DNA of 64,000 bases from Ricordea florida (lineage: Eukaryota > Cnidaria > Anthozoa > Corallimorpharia > Ricordeidae). The translations under genes and the position numbers were made by a program. This document shows positions 39,501-50,500 of the stretch, piece by piece. Every line of letters starts with the position of its first letter. Position 1 is the first letter of the stretch. Location of the stretch: positions 13,392,236-13,456,235 of the forward strand of contig OX453282.1 in assembly GCA_949710005.1 (NCBI GenBank), in the 5' to 3' direction. The notes under the pieces were generated by a model. The model was given only the letters and a program-made list of their open reading frames with translations, did not search any database and had not been told where the DNA came from.

Positions 39501-42500
39501 ATACAATTGCCTTTAAACCCTTAAAATGAAAGATGTTCTATCATATCTCGGCTTGCAGAATCTTTGCAATTCTGAAACTTTGCAGACTTGTAGTATAAAG
39601 AAAGGGTAACATCTACGTAAAAAGTAAAATTGATTGTAATTCGCAATCCTATTGTATTTCAGCTGTCAACATATTAGCTTAAGGCAGCTGATTGTAAAGC
39701 ATACTGCTCAGACAGTACTAAAGTTCATCAAATCAGTCCTCATTACACAGATTAGTGACAAACATGCAATTTTCACCACCTTGTGGCATTTAAAATGTAA
39801 TTTAAAATCCATTTTATCTCGTGATTGTATTCATTCTTAAGAACAACATAAAATACAAAGAGATGGTTGCAAGGAAACTCAGCCTTACAGATTTTTGTCA
39901 AAACACCATATAAGAGATTGTATGGGCAGGAGGACCGTCATCTAGCGTGGTAAGTTATCGAATCATTTTGAATGTTTTATCTATATGTCATAGTAGGATA
40001 TAGACGAAGGTTTAGATAACGAATTAAATTTTAATTGAAACGATTATATTTCCATGTGATTTAAGGAAACAACTCTTTGTTACTACGCATGCGCACTTCA
40101 TACAATTGCCTTTAAACCCTTAAAATGAAAGATATTCTATCATATCTCGGCTTGCAGAATCTTTGCAATTCTGAAACTTTGCATACTTGTAGTATAAAGA
40201 AAGAATAACATCTACGTAAAAAGTAAAATTGATTGTAATTCGCAATCCTATTGTATTTCAGCTGTCAACATATTAGCTTAAGGCAGCTGATTGTAAAGCA
40301 TACTGCTCAGACAGTACTAAAGTTCATCAAATCAGTCCTCATTACACAGATTAGTGACAAACATGCAATTTTCACCACCTTGTGGCATTTAAAATGTAAT
40401 TTAAAATCCATTTTATCTCGTGATTGTAGTCATTCTTAAGAAAAGGATAAAATACAAAGAGATGGTTGCAAGGAAACTCAGCCTTAAGGGTTTTTGTCAA
40501 AACACCATATAAGAGATTGTATGGACAGGAGGACCGTCATCTAGCGTGGTAAGTTATCGAATCATTTTGAATGTTTTATCTATCTGTCATAGTAGGGTAT
40601 AGACGAAGGTTTAGATAACGAATGAAATTTTAATTGAAACGATTATATTTCCATGTGATTTAAGGAAAGAACTCTTTGTTACTACGCATGCGCACTTCAT
40701 ACAATTGCCTTTAAACCCTTAAAATGAAAGATATTCTATCATATCTCGGCTTGCAGAATCTTTGCAATTCTGAAACTTTGCAGACTTGTAGTATAACGAA
40801 AGGCTAACATCTACGTAAAAAGTAAAATTGATTGTAATTCGCAATCCTATTGTATTTCAGCTGTCAACATATTAGCTTAAGGCAGCTGATTGTAAAGCAT
40901 ACTGCTCAGACAGTACTAAAGTTCATCAAATCAGTCCTCATTACACAGATTAGTGACAAACATGCAATTTTCACCACCTTGTGGCATTTAAAATGTAATT
41001 TAAAATCCATTTTATCTCGGGATTATAGTCATTCTTAAAAACAAGATACAATACAAAGAGATGGTTGCAAGGAAACTCAGCCTTACAGATTTTTGTCAAA
41101 ACACCATATAAGAGATTGTATGGGCAGGAGGACCGTCATCTAGCGTGGTAAGTTATCGAATCATTTTGAATGTTTTATCTATCTGTCATAGTAGGATATA
41201 GACGAAGGTTTAGATAACGAATGAAATTTTAATTGAAACGATTATATTTCCATGTGATTTAAGGAAAGAACCCTTTGTTACTACGCATGCGCACTTCATA
41301 CAATTGCCTTTAAACCCTTAAGATGAAAGATATTCTATCATATCTCGGCTTGCAGAATCTTTGCAATTCTGAAACTTTGCAGACTTGTAGTATAACGAAA
41401 GGCTAATATCTACGTAAAAAGTAAAATTGATTGTAATTCGCAATCCTATTGTATTTCAGCTGTCAACATATTAGCTTAAGGCAGCTGATTGTAAAGCATA
41501 CTGCTCAGACAGTACTAAAGTTCATCAAATTGTCCTCATTACACAGATTAGTGACAAACATGCAATTTTCACCACCTTGTAGCATTTAAAATGTAATTTA
41601 AAATCAATTTTATTTTGTGATTGTAGTCATTCTTAAGAACAAGATAAAATACAAAGAGATGGTTGCAAGAAAACTCAGCCCTACAGATTTTTGTCAAAAC
41701 ACCATATAAGAGATTGTATGGGCAGGAGGACCGTCATCTAGCGTGGTAAGTTATCGAATCATTTTGAATGTTTTATCTATCTGTCATAGTAGGATATAGA
41801 CGAAGGTTTAGATAACGAATGAAATTTTAATTGAAACGATTATATTTCCATGTGATTTAAGGAAAGAACTCTTTGTTACTACGCATGCGCACTTCATACA
41901 ATTGCCTTTAAATCCTTAAAATGAAAGATATTCTATCATATCTCGGCTTGCAGAATCTTTGCAATTCTGAAACTTTGCAGACTTGTAGTATAACTAAAGG
42001 CTAACATCTACGTAAAAAGTAAAATTGATTGTAATTCGAAATCCTATTGTATTTCAGCTGTCAACATATTAGCTTAAGGCAGCTGATTGTAAAGCATACT
42101 GCTCAGACAGTACTAAAGTTCATCAAATCAGTCCTCATTACACAGATTAGTGACAAACATGCAATTTTAACCTTATTGTAGCATTTAAAATGTAATTTAA
42201 AATCAATTTTATCTCGTGATTGTAGTCATTCTTAAGAACAAGATAAAATACAAAGAGATGGTTGCAAAGAAACTCAGCCTTACAGATTTTTGTCAAAACA
42301 CCATATAAGAGATTGTATGGGCAGGAGGACCGTCATCTAGCGTGGTAAGTTATCGAATCATTTTGAATGTTTTATCTATCTGTCATAGTAGGATATAGAC
42401 GAAGGGTTAGATAACGAATGAAATTTTAATTGAAACGATTATATTTCCATGTGATTTAAGGAAAGAACTCTTTGTTACTACGCATGCGCACTTCATACAA

Positions 42501-43727
42501 TTGCCTTTAAACCCTTAAAATGAAAGATATTCTATCATATCTCGGCTTGCAGAATCTTTGCAATTCTGAAACTTTGCAGTCTTGTAGTATAAAGAAAGGG
42601 TAACATCTACGTAAAAAGTAAAATTGATTGTAATTCGCAATCCTATTGTATTTCAGCTGTCAACATATTAGCTTAAGGCAGCTGATTGTAAAGCATACTG
42701 CTCAGACAGTACTAAAGTTCATCAAATCAGTCCTCATTACACAGATTAGTGACAAACATGCAATTTTCACCACCTTGTGGCATTTAAAATGTAATTTAAA
42801 ATCCATTTTATCTCGGGATTGTAGTCATTCTTAAAAACAAGATACAATACAAAGAGATGGTTGCAAGGAAACTCAGCCTTACAGATTTTTGTCAAAACAC
42901 CATATAAGAGATTGTATGGGCAGGAGGACCGTCATCTAGCGTGGTAAGTTATCGAATCATTTTGAATGTTTTATCTATCTGTCATAGTAGGATATAGACG
43001 AAGGTTTAGATAACGAATGAAATTTTAATTGAAACGATTATATTTCCATGTGATTTAAGGAAAGAACTCTTTGTTACTACGCATGCGCACTTCATACAAT
43101 TGCCTTTAAACCCTTAAAATGAAAGATATTCTATCATATCTCGGCTTGCAGAATCTTTGCAATTCTGAAACTTTGCAGACTTGTAGTATAACGAAAGGCT
43201 AACATCTACGTAAAAAGTAAAATTGATTGTAATTCGCAATCCTATTGTATTTCAGCTGTCAACATATTAGCTTAAGGCAGCTGATTGTAAAGCATACTGC
43301 TCAGACAGTACTAAAGTTCATCAAATCAGTCCTCATTACACAGATTAGTGACAAACATGCAATTTTCACCACCTTGTAGCATTTAAAATGTAATTTAAAA
43401 TCAATTTTATTTTGTGATTGTAGTCATTCTTAAGAACAAGATAAAATACAAAGAGATGGTTGCAAGGAAACTCACCCCTACAGATTTTTGTCAAAACACC
43501 ATATAAGAGATTGTATGGGCAGGAGGACCGTCATCTAGCGTGGTAAGTTATCGAATCATTTTGAATGTTTTATCTATCTGTCATAGTAGGATATAGACGA
43601 AGGTTTAGATAACGAATGAAATTTTAATTGAAACGATTATATTTCCATGTGATTTAAGGAAAGAACTCTTTGTTACTACGCATGCGCACTTCATACAATT
43701 GCCTTTAAATCCTTAAAATGAAAGATA
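36541..43727 (+). repeat. Second three-monomer higher-order family p-q-r (1,797 bp) with an interruption
   Basis: Monomer p carries TCTCGGGATTG (or GGGATTATAG) with GATACAATAC, q carries TTTTATTTTGTGATTG, and r carries GAAGGGTTAG. They occur as p-q-r at 36541-38337, p-q at 38338-39535, p-q-r at 40734-42529 and p-q at 42530-43727. Two foreign monomers (39536-40733; one with TTGTATTCATTC and AACAACATAAA, one B-like) interrupt the series. The register changes by -1 bp near 41531. Confidence 0.7.
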
Positions 43728-45737
43728 TTCTATCATATCTCGGCTTGCAGAATCTTTGCAATTCTGAAACTTTGCAGACTTGTAGTATAAAGAAAGGGTA
43801 ACATCTACGTAAAAAGTAAAATTGATTGTAATTCGCAATCCTATTGTATTTCAGCTGTCAACATATTAGCTTAAGGCAGCTGATTGTAAGGCATACTGCT
43901 CAGACAGTACTAAAGTTCATCAAATCAGTCCTCATTACAAAGATTAGTGACAAACATGCAATTTTCCCAACCTTGTAACATTTAAAATGGAATTTAAAAT
44001 CCATTTTATCTCGGGATTGTAGTCATTCTTAAAAACAAGATAAAATACAAAGAGATGGTTGCAAGGAAACTCAGCCGTACAGATTTTTGTCAAAACACCA
44101 TATAAGAGATTGTATGGGCAGGAGGACCGTCATCTAGCGTGGTAAGTTATCAAATTATTTTGAATGTTTTATCTATCTGTCATAGTAGGATATAGACGAA
44201 GGTTTAGATAACGAATGAAATTTTAATTGAAACGATTATATTTCCATGTGATTTAAGGAAAGAACTCTTTGTTACTACGCATGCGCACTTCATACAATTG
44301 CCTTTAAACCCTTAAAATGAAAGATATTCTATCATATCTCGGCTTGCAGAATCTTTTCAATTCTGAAACTTTGCAGACTTGTAGTATAACGAAAGGGTAA
44401 CATCTACGTAAAAAGTAAAATTGATTGTAATTCGCAATCCTATTGTATTTCAGCTGTCAACATATTAGCTTAAGGCAGCTGATTGTAAAGCATACTGCTC
44501 AGACAGCACTAAAGTTCATCAAATCAGTCCTCATTACACAGATTAGTGACAAACATGCAATTTTCACCACCTTGTAGCATTTAAAATGTAATTTAAAATC
44601 AATTTTATCTCGTGATTGTAGTCATTCTTAAGAAAAAGATAAAATACAAAGAGATGGTTGCAAGGAAACTCAGCCTTACAGATTTTTGTCAAAACACCAT
44701 ATAAGAGATTGTATGGGCAGGAGGACCGTCATCTAGCGTGGTAAGTTATCGAATCATTTTGAATGTTTTATCTATCTGTCATAGTAGGATATAGACGAAG
44801 GCTTAGATAACGAATGAAATTTTAATTGAAACGATTATATTTCCATGTGATTTAAGGAAAGAACTCTTTGTTACTACGCATGCGCACTTCATACAATTGC
44901 CTTTAAACCCTTAAAATGAAAGATATTCTATCATATCTCGGCTTGCAGAATCTTTGCATTTCTGAAACTTTGCAGACTTGTAGTATAACGAAAGGCTAAC
45001 ATCTACGTAAAAAGTAAAATTGATTGTAATTCGCAATCCTATTGTATTTCAGCTGTCAACATATTAGCTTAAGGCAGCTGATTGTAAAGCATACTGCTCA
45101 GACAGTACTAAAGTTCATCAAATCAGTCCTCATTACACAGATTAGTGACAAACATGCAATTTTCACCATCTTGTAGCATTTAAAATGTAATTTAAAATCC
45201 ATTTTATCTCCTTATTGTAGTCATTCTTAAGAACAAGATAAAATAAAAAGAGATGGTTGCAAGGAAACTCAGCCTTACAGATTCTTGTCAAAACACCATA
45301 TAAGAGATTGTATGGGCAGGAGGGCCGTCATCTAGCGTGGTAAGTTATCGAATCATTTTGAATGTTTTATCTATCTCTCATAATAAGATATAGACGAAGG
45401 TTTAGATAACGAATGAAATTTTAATTGAGACGATTATATTTCCATGTGATTTAAGGAAAGAACTCTTTGTTACTACGCATGCGCACTTCATACAATTGCC
45501 TTTAAACCCTTAAAATGAAAGATATTCTATCATATCTGGGCTTGCAGAATCTTTGCAATTCTGAAACTTTGCAGACTTGTAGTATAACGAAAGGCTAACA
45601 TCTACGTAAAAAGTAAAATTGATTGTAATTCGCAATCCTATTGTATTTCAGCTGTCAACATATTAGCTTAAGGCAGCTGATTGTAAAGCATACTGCTCAG
45701 ACAGTACTAAAGTTCATCAAATCAGTCCTCATTACAC

Positions 45738-45740
45738 AGA
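45738..45740. repeat. Target site duplication, left copy (AGA)
   Basis: AGA at monomer positions 214-216 immediately before the element. It is repeated immediately after it, and the uninterrupted monomers contain it once. Confidence 0.8.
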
Positions 45741-46330
45741 CACTAGACCAAAAGCCACATTTTAATCACATTTAAGTTGCATTAAACAACCCTAGAACTT
45801 GGGTCCACATTTAAGTCTAGTTTAATTGTTTAAAACATCACTTAAATCAATGCTATTGTCATAGTGGGGTCTAAGTGCCCCTGAAACATACATTATACAC
45901 CTGAAGCCATTTAAGTTCCTGAAATGGAGATTAAACATTCTCTAAATTAATGGTTGTGTTTTGGTTCCCATAAATGACTATTTATTGATGTATAACAGGA
46001 ATAGTAAGAATTAAAATTGTCCAGTGTGTAACATCACTATGCACTTCATTGCTTAAGTATTTTCAAATTGTCTCTTCTCCATAACAGAATCATAACACCA
46101 AAACATGAAAGAAATATAAAGGTGTCTTGACATTTTGAACTCAGTTCAATAAAAAGGAATATAATCAGTTAAGAAAAAATATCATCTGCAACCTACAGGG
46201 CAAGCAAAATGACCATATTTCACTAATCACACTAAGACAAGTGAATAAAGAAACTTTAATTCTATCCGTATATGTAGTCTTCATGTCCATACAATCTAAT
46301 ATAGTCATGTACCTTTATTAGCTTATGCAT
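45741..46330. repeat. Left subterminal region of the transposon with CATTTAAG repeats
   Basis: AT-rich, with no open frame of interest. CATTTAAGTY occurs three times (45769-45778, 45808-45817, 45908-45917) and ATTAAACAT once (45930-45938), with several looser TTTAA/TTAAA words. CACTA transposases are known to bind multiple short subterminal motifs, and this would be the left binding region. The remainder (about 45960-46330) is plain AT-rich sequence with two AATAAA words (46148 and 46244) of unknown meaning. Confidence 0.6.
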
Positions 46331-46677
46331 CAAAATTTTGATACTGGTGCTACTCAAAATATATCTTGTTCATCACATTCATCGGAAATCCACAATCGCC
46401 GACGGCGACGCCTTAGCGATTGAAAAGAACATTTCGTTTTTGTGTGACGACGATACGAAGATGAATGTGCAAAGGACTTTCCGCAAGTTTCCACTTATCA
46501 CAGAAGAAAGGGCTTGGAGTGTTTGCGACGAAACTTGTTTCAGGATAATCTTCGGCCTTTTTGTTGATTATCAAAGACAAAAACCGCAATCGGTAATGGC
46601 TAATTTGCGGCAAGAGCAATGAATGGCCCTATTGTTATCTCAAGTGCAATTTGCATTTGGTTTTTCTGCTTCATTGC
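46331..46677. other. Transposon core, left part: mixed-composition unique sequence, no recognised gene
   Basis: Open frames on both strands overlap here (46338-46622 plus, 46413-46619 minus), but both open with TTG, not ATG, and neither matches a family I know. The minus strand has an arginine-coding run (CGTCGCCGTCGGCG at about 46398-46411), followed by a stop within about 15 codons. The base composition differs from both the AT-rich element ends and the satellite, which supports a separate origin for the core, such as capture of genomic sequence. Confidence 0.4.
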
Positions 46678-46712
46678 AATTGGTTGGTTTTCGATAGTAA
46701 GCCAATCAGAAG
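46678..46712. promoter_or_regulatory. Facing CCAAT boxes, possible bidirectional promoter within the transposon
   Basis: ATTGG words (the inverted CCAAT box) lie at about 46678-46685, and a direct GCCAATCAGA at 46701-46710. CCAAT(C/G) boxes bind NF-Y in eukaryotes and pairs of this kind are common in divergent promoters. The surrounding stretch, about 46390-47060, is richer in G, C and CpG (for example GACGGCGACGCC at 46401) than the rest of the window. No TATA box is evident. The role is inferred from motifs only. Confidence 0.3.
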
Positions 46713-46841
46713 GCGAGAGTGTCGATCGCGGGATGTATGTTTCATGTAGTTAGTGTCATTTGGAAGTTCGCATTCTAGCTTCGTTTCTTGCCGTGTGATC
46801 GATCGTTTTTTACATTTGGTTACAGTTCACTGTTTTCGGTA

Positions 46842-47162
46842 ATGATGACTTTACTAGGTGCTCAACAGGAACGACAGCTTCTTATTATTGAAAGGATGAG
46901 CGGAAGAATGGATACGATTTGTGACAGTCAAAAGAGACTCGAGGATGCCAATGCAAGCCTGCGACAGGGGAATGAAAGATTAAGAAACGAATTGCAAAAG
47001 AAGGAGAAGCAGGGCAACCTACGTGGTTTGAGAAATTCATGGCGGAGTTCTACTATTGAAATAATCAAACAAGTTTACTGCAAGCCTGGGTGGGTTTGCT
47101 ACAAAGCAACAAACAATACAACAACAAATCAAATATACACTGTACATGTAATGACCAAGTAA
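46842..47162 (+). CDS. Hypothetical 106-residue reading frame inside the transposon
   Basis: An open frame starting at a double ATG (46842 and 46845) and ending at TAA. I do not recognise it. Residues about 15-55 are rich in Glu, Arg, Lys, Gln and Leu (for example KRLEDANASL and NERLRNELQKK), which suits a coiled coil. The C-terminal third is Asn/Thr-rich and shows no family signature. It lies in the least AT-rich part of the element, downstream of CCAAT boxes, so it could be the first exon of a captured host gene or the remains of an element gene. No signal peptide, membrane segment or transposase motif (DDE/D) is seen. The open frame extends further upstream without another ATG. It may also be non-coding. 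Confidence 0.25.
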   Translation: MMTLLGAQQERQLLIIERMSGRMDTICDSQKRLEDANASLRQGNERLRNELQKKEKQGNLRGLRNSWRSSTIEIIKQVYCKPGWVCYKATNNTTTNQIYTVHVMTK

Positions 47163-47553
47163 AAAACACCAGTGTCTATGAAGGAATAAATTTGGTGGGT
47201 GAATTAAAAGATGCTTATGAAATGAATATGGCCGAAAGAATAAAGGTGAAGATTTTAAAATTACAATATAATTATGATCATTTAATTACCCTTAAACATG
47301 ACTTTTACACACCTTTAGAATGTGTTTAAGGTTCTAATTAAACATAATGTAAAAGTCAGAAGATATTTTGGTTGTATTTAATGGTCACTTAAACATGCAT
47401 TAAGCTTTAGCCTTAAGGGTGTTTAAGGCGGGTTTAAGTTGAAATTAAACATATTTTTAAGTTCTTAAACCTGTAATTAAATGTAGTAAACATAACTTTA
47501 AGCCAAAATTAATTTCTGTTTAAGACTGCTTAAATGTTCTTTTTCTCCTTGTG
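47163..47553. repeat. Right subterminal region of the transposon with CTTAAA repeats
   Basis: Mirrors the left side. CTTAAATG at 47529-47536 is the exact reverse complement of the left CATTTAAG and lies at a similar distance from the end. CTTAAACATG occurs twice (47291-47300, 47388-47397), ATTAAACAT twice (47337-47345, 47444-47452), and GTTTAAG-type words are frequent from 47320 to 47530. No convincing gene: the frame at 47090-47329 overlaps this repeat zone and looks accidental. Confidence 0.6.
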
Positions 47554-47556
47554 AGA
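47554..47556. repeat. Target site duplication, right copy (AGA)
   Basis: AGA directly after the terminal GTG, followed by TTAGTGACAAAC, the normal continuation of the monomer. A 3-bp duplication is the length typical of CACTA-type transposition. Confidence 0.8.
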
Positions 47557-50500
47557 TTAGTGACAAACATGCAATTTTCACCACCTTGTAGCATTTTAAA
47601 TGTAATTTAAAATCCATTTTATCTCGTGATTGTAGTCATTCTTAAGAACAAGATAAAGTACAAAGAGATGGTTGCAAGGAAACTCAGCCTTACAGATTTT
47701 TGTCAAAACACCATATAAGAGATTGTATGGGCAGGAGGACCGTCATCTAGCGTGGTAAGTTATCGAATCATTTTGAATGTTTTATCTATCTGTCATAGTA
47801 AGATATAGACGAAGGTTTAGATAACGAATGAAATTTTAATTGAGACGATTATATTTCCATGTGATTTAAGGAAAGAACTCTTTGTTACTACGCATGCGCA
47901 CTTCATACAATTGCCTTTAAACCCTTAAAATGAAAGATATTCTATCATATCTCGGCTTGCAGAATCTTTGCAATTCTGAAACTTTGCAGACTTGTAGTAT
48001 AACGAAAGGCTAACATCTACGTAAAAAGTAAAATTGATTGTAATTCGCAATCCTATTGTATTTCAGCTGTCAACATATTAGCTTAAGGCAGCTGATTGTA
48101 AAGCATACTGCTCAGACAGTACTAAAGTTCATCAAATCAGACCTCAATACACAGATTAGTGACAAACATGCAATTTTCACCACCTTGTAGCATTTAAAAT
48201 GTAATTTAAAATCCTTATTATCTCGTGATTGTAGTCATTCTTAAGAACAAGATAAAATACACAGAGATGGTTGCAAGGAAACTCAGCCTTACAGATTTTT
48301 GTCAAAACACCATATAAGAGATTGTATGGGCAGGAGGACCGTCATCTAGCGTGGTAAGTTATCGAATCATTTTGAATGTTTTATCTATCTGTCATAGTAG
48401 GATATAGACGAAGGTTTAGATAACGAAAGAAATTTTAATTGAAACGATTATATTTCCATGTGATTTAAGGAAAGAACTCTTTGTTACTACGCATGCGCAC
48501 TTCATACAATTGCCTTTAAACCCTTAAAATGAAAGATATTCTATCATATCTCGGCTTGCAGAATCTTTGCAATTCTGAAACTTTGCAGACTTGTAGTATA
48601 ACGAAAGGCTAACATCTACGTAAAAAGTAAAATTGATTGTAATTCGCAATCCTATTGTATTTCAGCTGTCAACATATTAGCTTAAGGCAGCTGATTGTAA
48701 AGCATACTGCTCAGAAAGTACTAAAGTTCATCAAATCAGTCCTCATTACACAGATTAGTGACAAACATGCAATTTTCACCACCTTGTAGCATTTTAAATG
48801 TAATTTAAATTCCATTTTATCTCGTGATTGTAGTCATTCTTAAGAACAAGATAAAGTACAAAGAGATGGTTGCAAGGAAACTCAGCCTTACAGATTTTTG
48901 TCAAAACACCATATAAGAGATTGTATGGGCAGGAGGACCGTCATCTAGCGTGGTAAGTTATAGAATCATTTTGAATGTTTTATCTATCTGTCATAGTAGG
49001 ATATAGACCAAGGTTTAGATAACGAATGAAATTTTAATTGAAACGATTATATTTCCATGTGATTTAAGGAAAGAACTCTTTGTTACTACGCATGCGCACT
49101 ACATACAATTGCCTTTAAACCCTTAAAATGAAAGATAATCTATCATATCTCGGCTTGCAGAATCTTTTCAACTCTGTAACTTTGCATACTTGTAGTATAA
49201 CGAAAGGCTAACATCTACGTAAAAAGTAAAATTGATTGTAGTTCGCAATCCTATTGTATTTCAGCTGTCAACATATTAGCTTAAGGCAGCTGATTGTAAA
49301 GCATACTTCTCAGACAGTACTAAAGTTCATCAAATCAGTCCTCATTACACAGATTAGTGACAAACATGCAATTTTCACCATCTTGTAGCATTTAAAATGT
49401 AATTTAAAATCCATTTATCTCCTTATTGTAGTCATTCTTAAGAACAAGATAAAATACAAAGAGATGGTTGCAAGGAAACTCAGCCTTACAGATTTTTGTC
49501 AAAACACCATATAAGAGATTGTATGGGCAGGAGGACCGTCATCTAGCGTGGTAAGTTATCGAATCATTTTGAATGTTTTATCTATCTGTCATAGTAAGAT
49601 ATAGACGAAGGTTTAGATAACGAATGAAATTTTAATTGAGACGATTATATTTCCATGTGATTTAAGGAAAGAACTCTTTGTTACTACGCATGCGCACTTC
49701 ATACAATTGCCTTTAAACCCTTAAAATGAAAGATATTCTATCATATCTCGGCTTGCAGAATCTTTGCAATTCTGAAACTTTGCAGACTTGTAGTATAACG
49801 AAAGGGTAACATCTACGTAAAAAGTAAAATTGATTGTAATTCGCAATCCTATTGTATTTCAGCTGTCAACATATTAGCTTAAGGCAGCTGATTGTAAAGC
49901 ATACTGCTCAGACAGTACTAAAGTTCATCAAATCAGACCTCGATACACAGATTAGTGACAAACATGCAATTTTCACCACCTTGTAGCATTTAAAATGTAA
50001 TTTAAAATCCTTATTATCTCGTGATTGTAGTCATTCTTAAGAACAAGATAAAATACACAGAGATGGTTGCAAGGAAACTCAGCCTTACAGATTTTTGTCA
50101 AAACAACATATAAGAGATTGTATGGGCAGGAGGACCGTCATCTAGAGTGGTAAGTTATCGAATCATTTTGAATGTTTTATCTATCTGTCATAGTAGGATA
50201 TAGACGAAGGTTTAGATAACGAAAGAAATTTTAATTGAAACGATTATATTTCCATGTGATTTAAGGAAAGAACTCTTTGTTACTACGCATGCGCACTTCA
50301 TACAATTGCCTTTAAACCCTTAAAATGAAAGATATTCTATCATATCTCGGCTTGCAGAATCTTTGCAATTCTGAAACTTTGCAGACTTGTAGTATAACGA
50401 AAGGCTAACATCTACGTAAAAAGTAAAATTGATTGTAATTCGCAATCCTATTGTATTTCCGCTGTCAACATATTAGCTTAAGGCAGCTGATTGTAAAGCA

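Larger units (their letters stand above)
1..45740 (+). repeat. 599-bp satellite array, left block (about 76 monomers)
   Basis: Tandem head-to-tail array of one AT-rich monomer with a period of 599 bp, all copies in the same orientation. Phase is very stable: the same landmark recurs at 716, 1914, 3112, 4310, 5508 and so on up to 33661, always at exact multiples of 599. The first net length change is +1 bp near 34457 (GATAAAATAC becomes GGTATTAATAC), with another +1 near 35655. Single-base deletions near 36141 and 41531 (CAAATCAGTCC becomes CAAATTGTCC) offset these. Copies differ from each other mainly by substitutions shared among subsets, the usual mark of concerted evolution by unequal exchange and gene conversion. 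Apart from the monomer motifs listed separately I see no gene here. I do not recognise the satellite family. Confidence 0.98.
45741..47553. mobile_element. Non-autonomous CACTA-like (EnSpm/CMC) DNA transposon, 1,813 bp
   Basis: This is the only non-satellite sequence in the window, inserted after monomer position 216. The left end reads CACTAGACC and the right end CTCCTTGTG, whose reverse complement is CACAAGGAG. The outer six bases match in five places, with only weak similarity further in (both sides then have AAAAG). AGA is present on both sides; removing one AGA plus the element restores the normal CACAGATTAG of the monomer exactly. A CACTA start, a 3-bp target duplication and dense short subterminal repeats are the textbook signs of the CACTA superfamily. 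No transposase is visible, so it would need one in trans. Strand is undefined. Alternatives are another CMC-like family or a novel one, because the terminal inverted repeats are very short. Confidence 0.7.

Noticed and set aside
46338-46622. A 94-codon plus-strand frame and the opposing 68-codon minus-strand frame (46413-46619) in the transposon.
   Set aside because: Both start at TTG, overlap on opposite strands and resemble no family I can recognise. The arginine-coding run on the minus strand recalls the start of some transposase-family proteins but meets a stop within about 15 codons, so I make no call.
47090-47329. A 79-codon frame starting at 47090.
   Set aside because: It overlaps the end of the 106-codon frame in another phase and runs into the subterminal repeat zone; the composition looks non-coding.
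45741-47553. Retroelement (LTR, LINE or SINE) as the identity of the insertion.
   Set aside because: No direct terminal repeats, no poly(A) or simple-repeat tail, no reverse-transcriptase-like frame, and a target duplication of only 3 bp.
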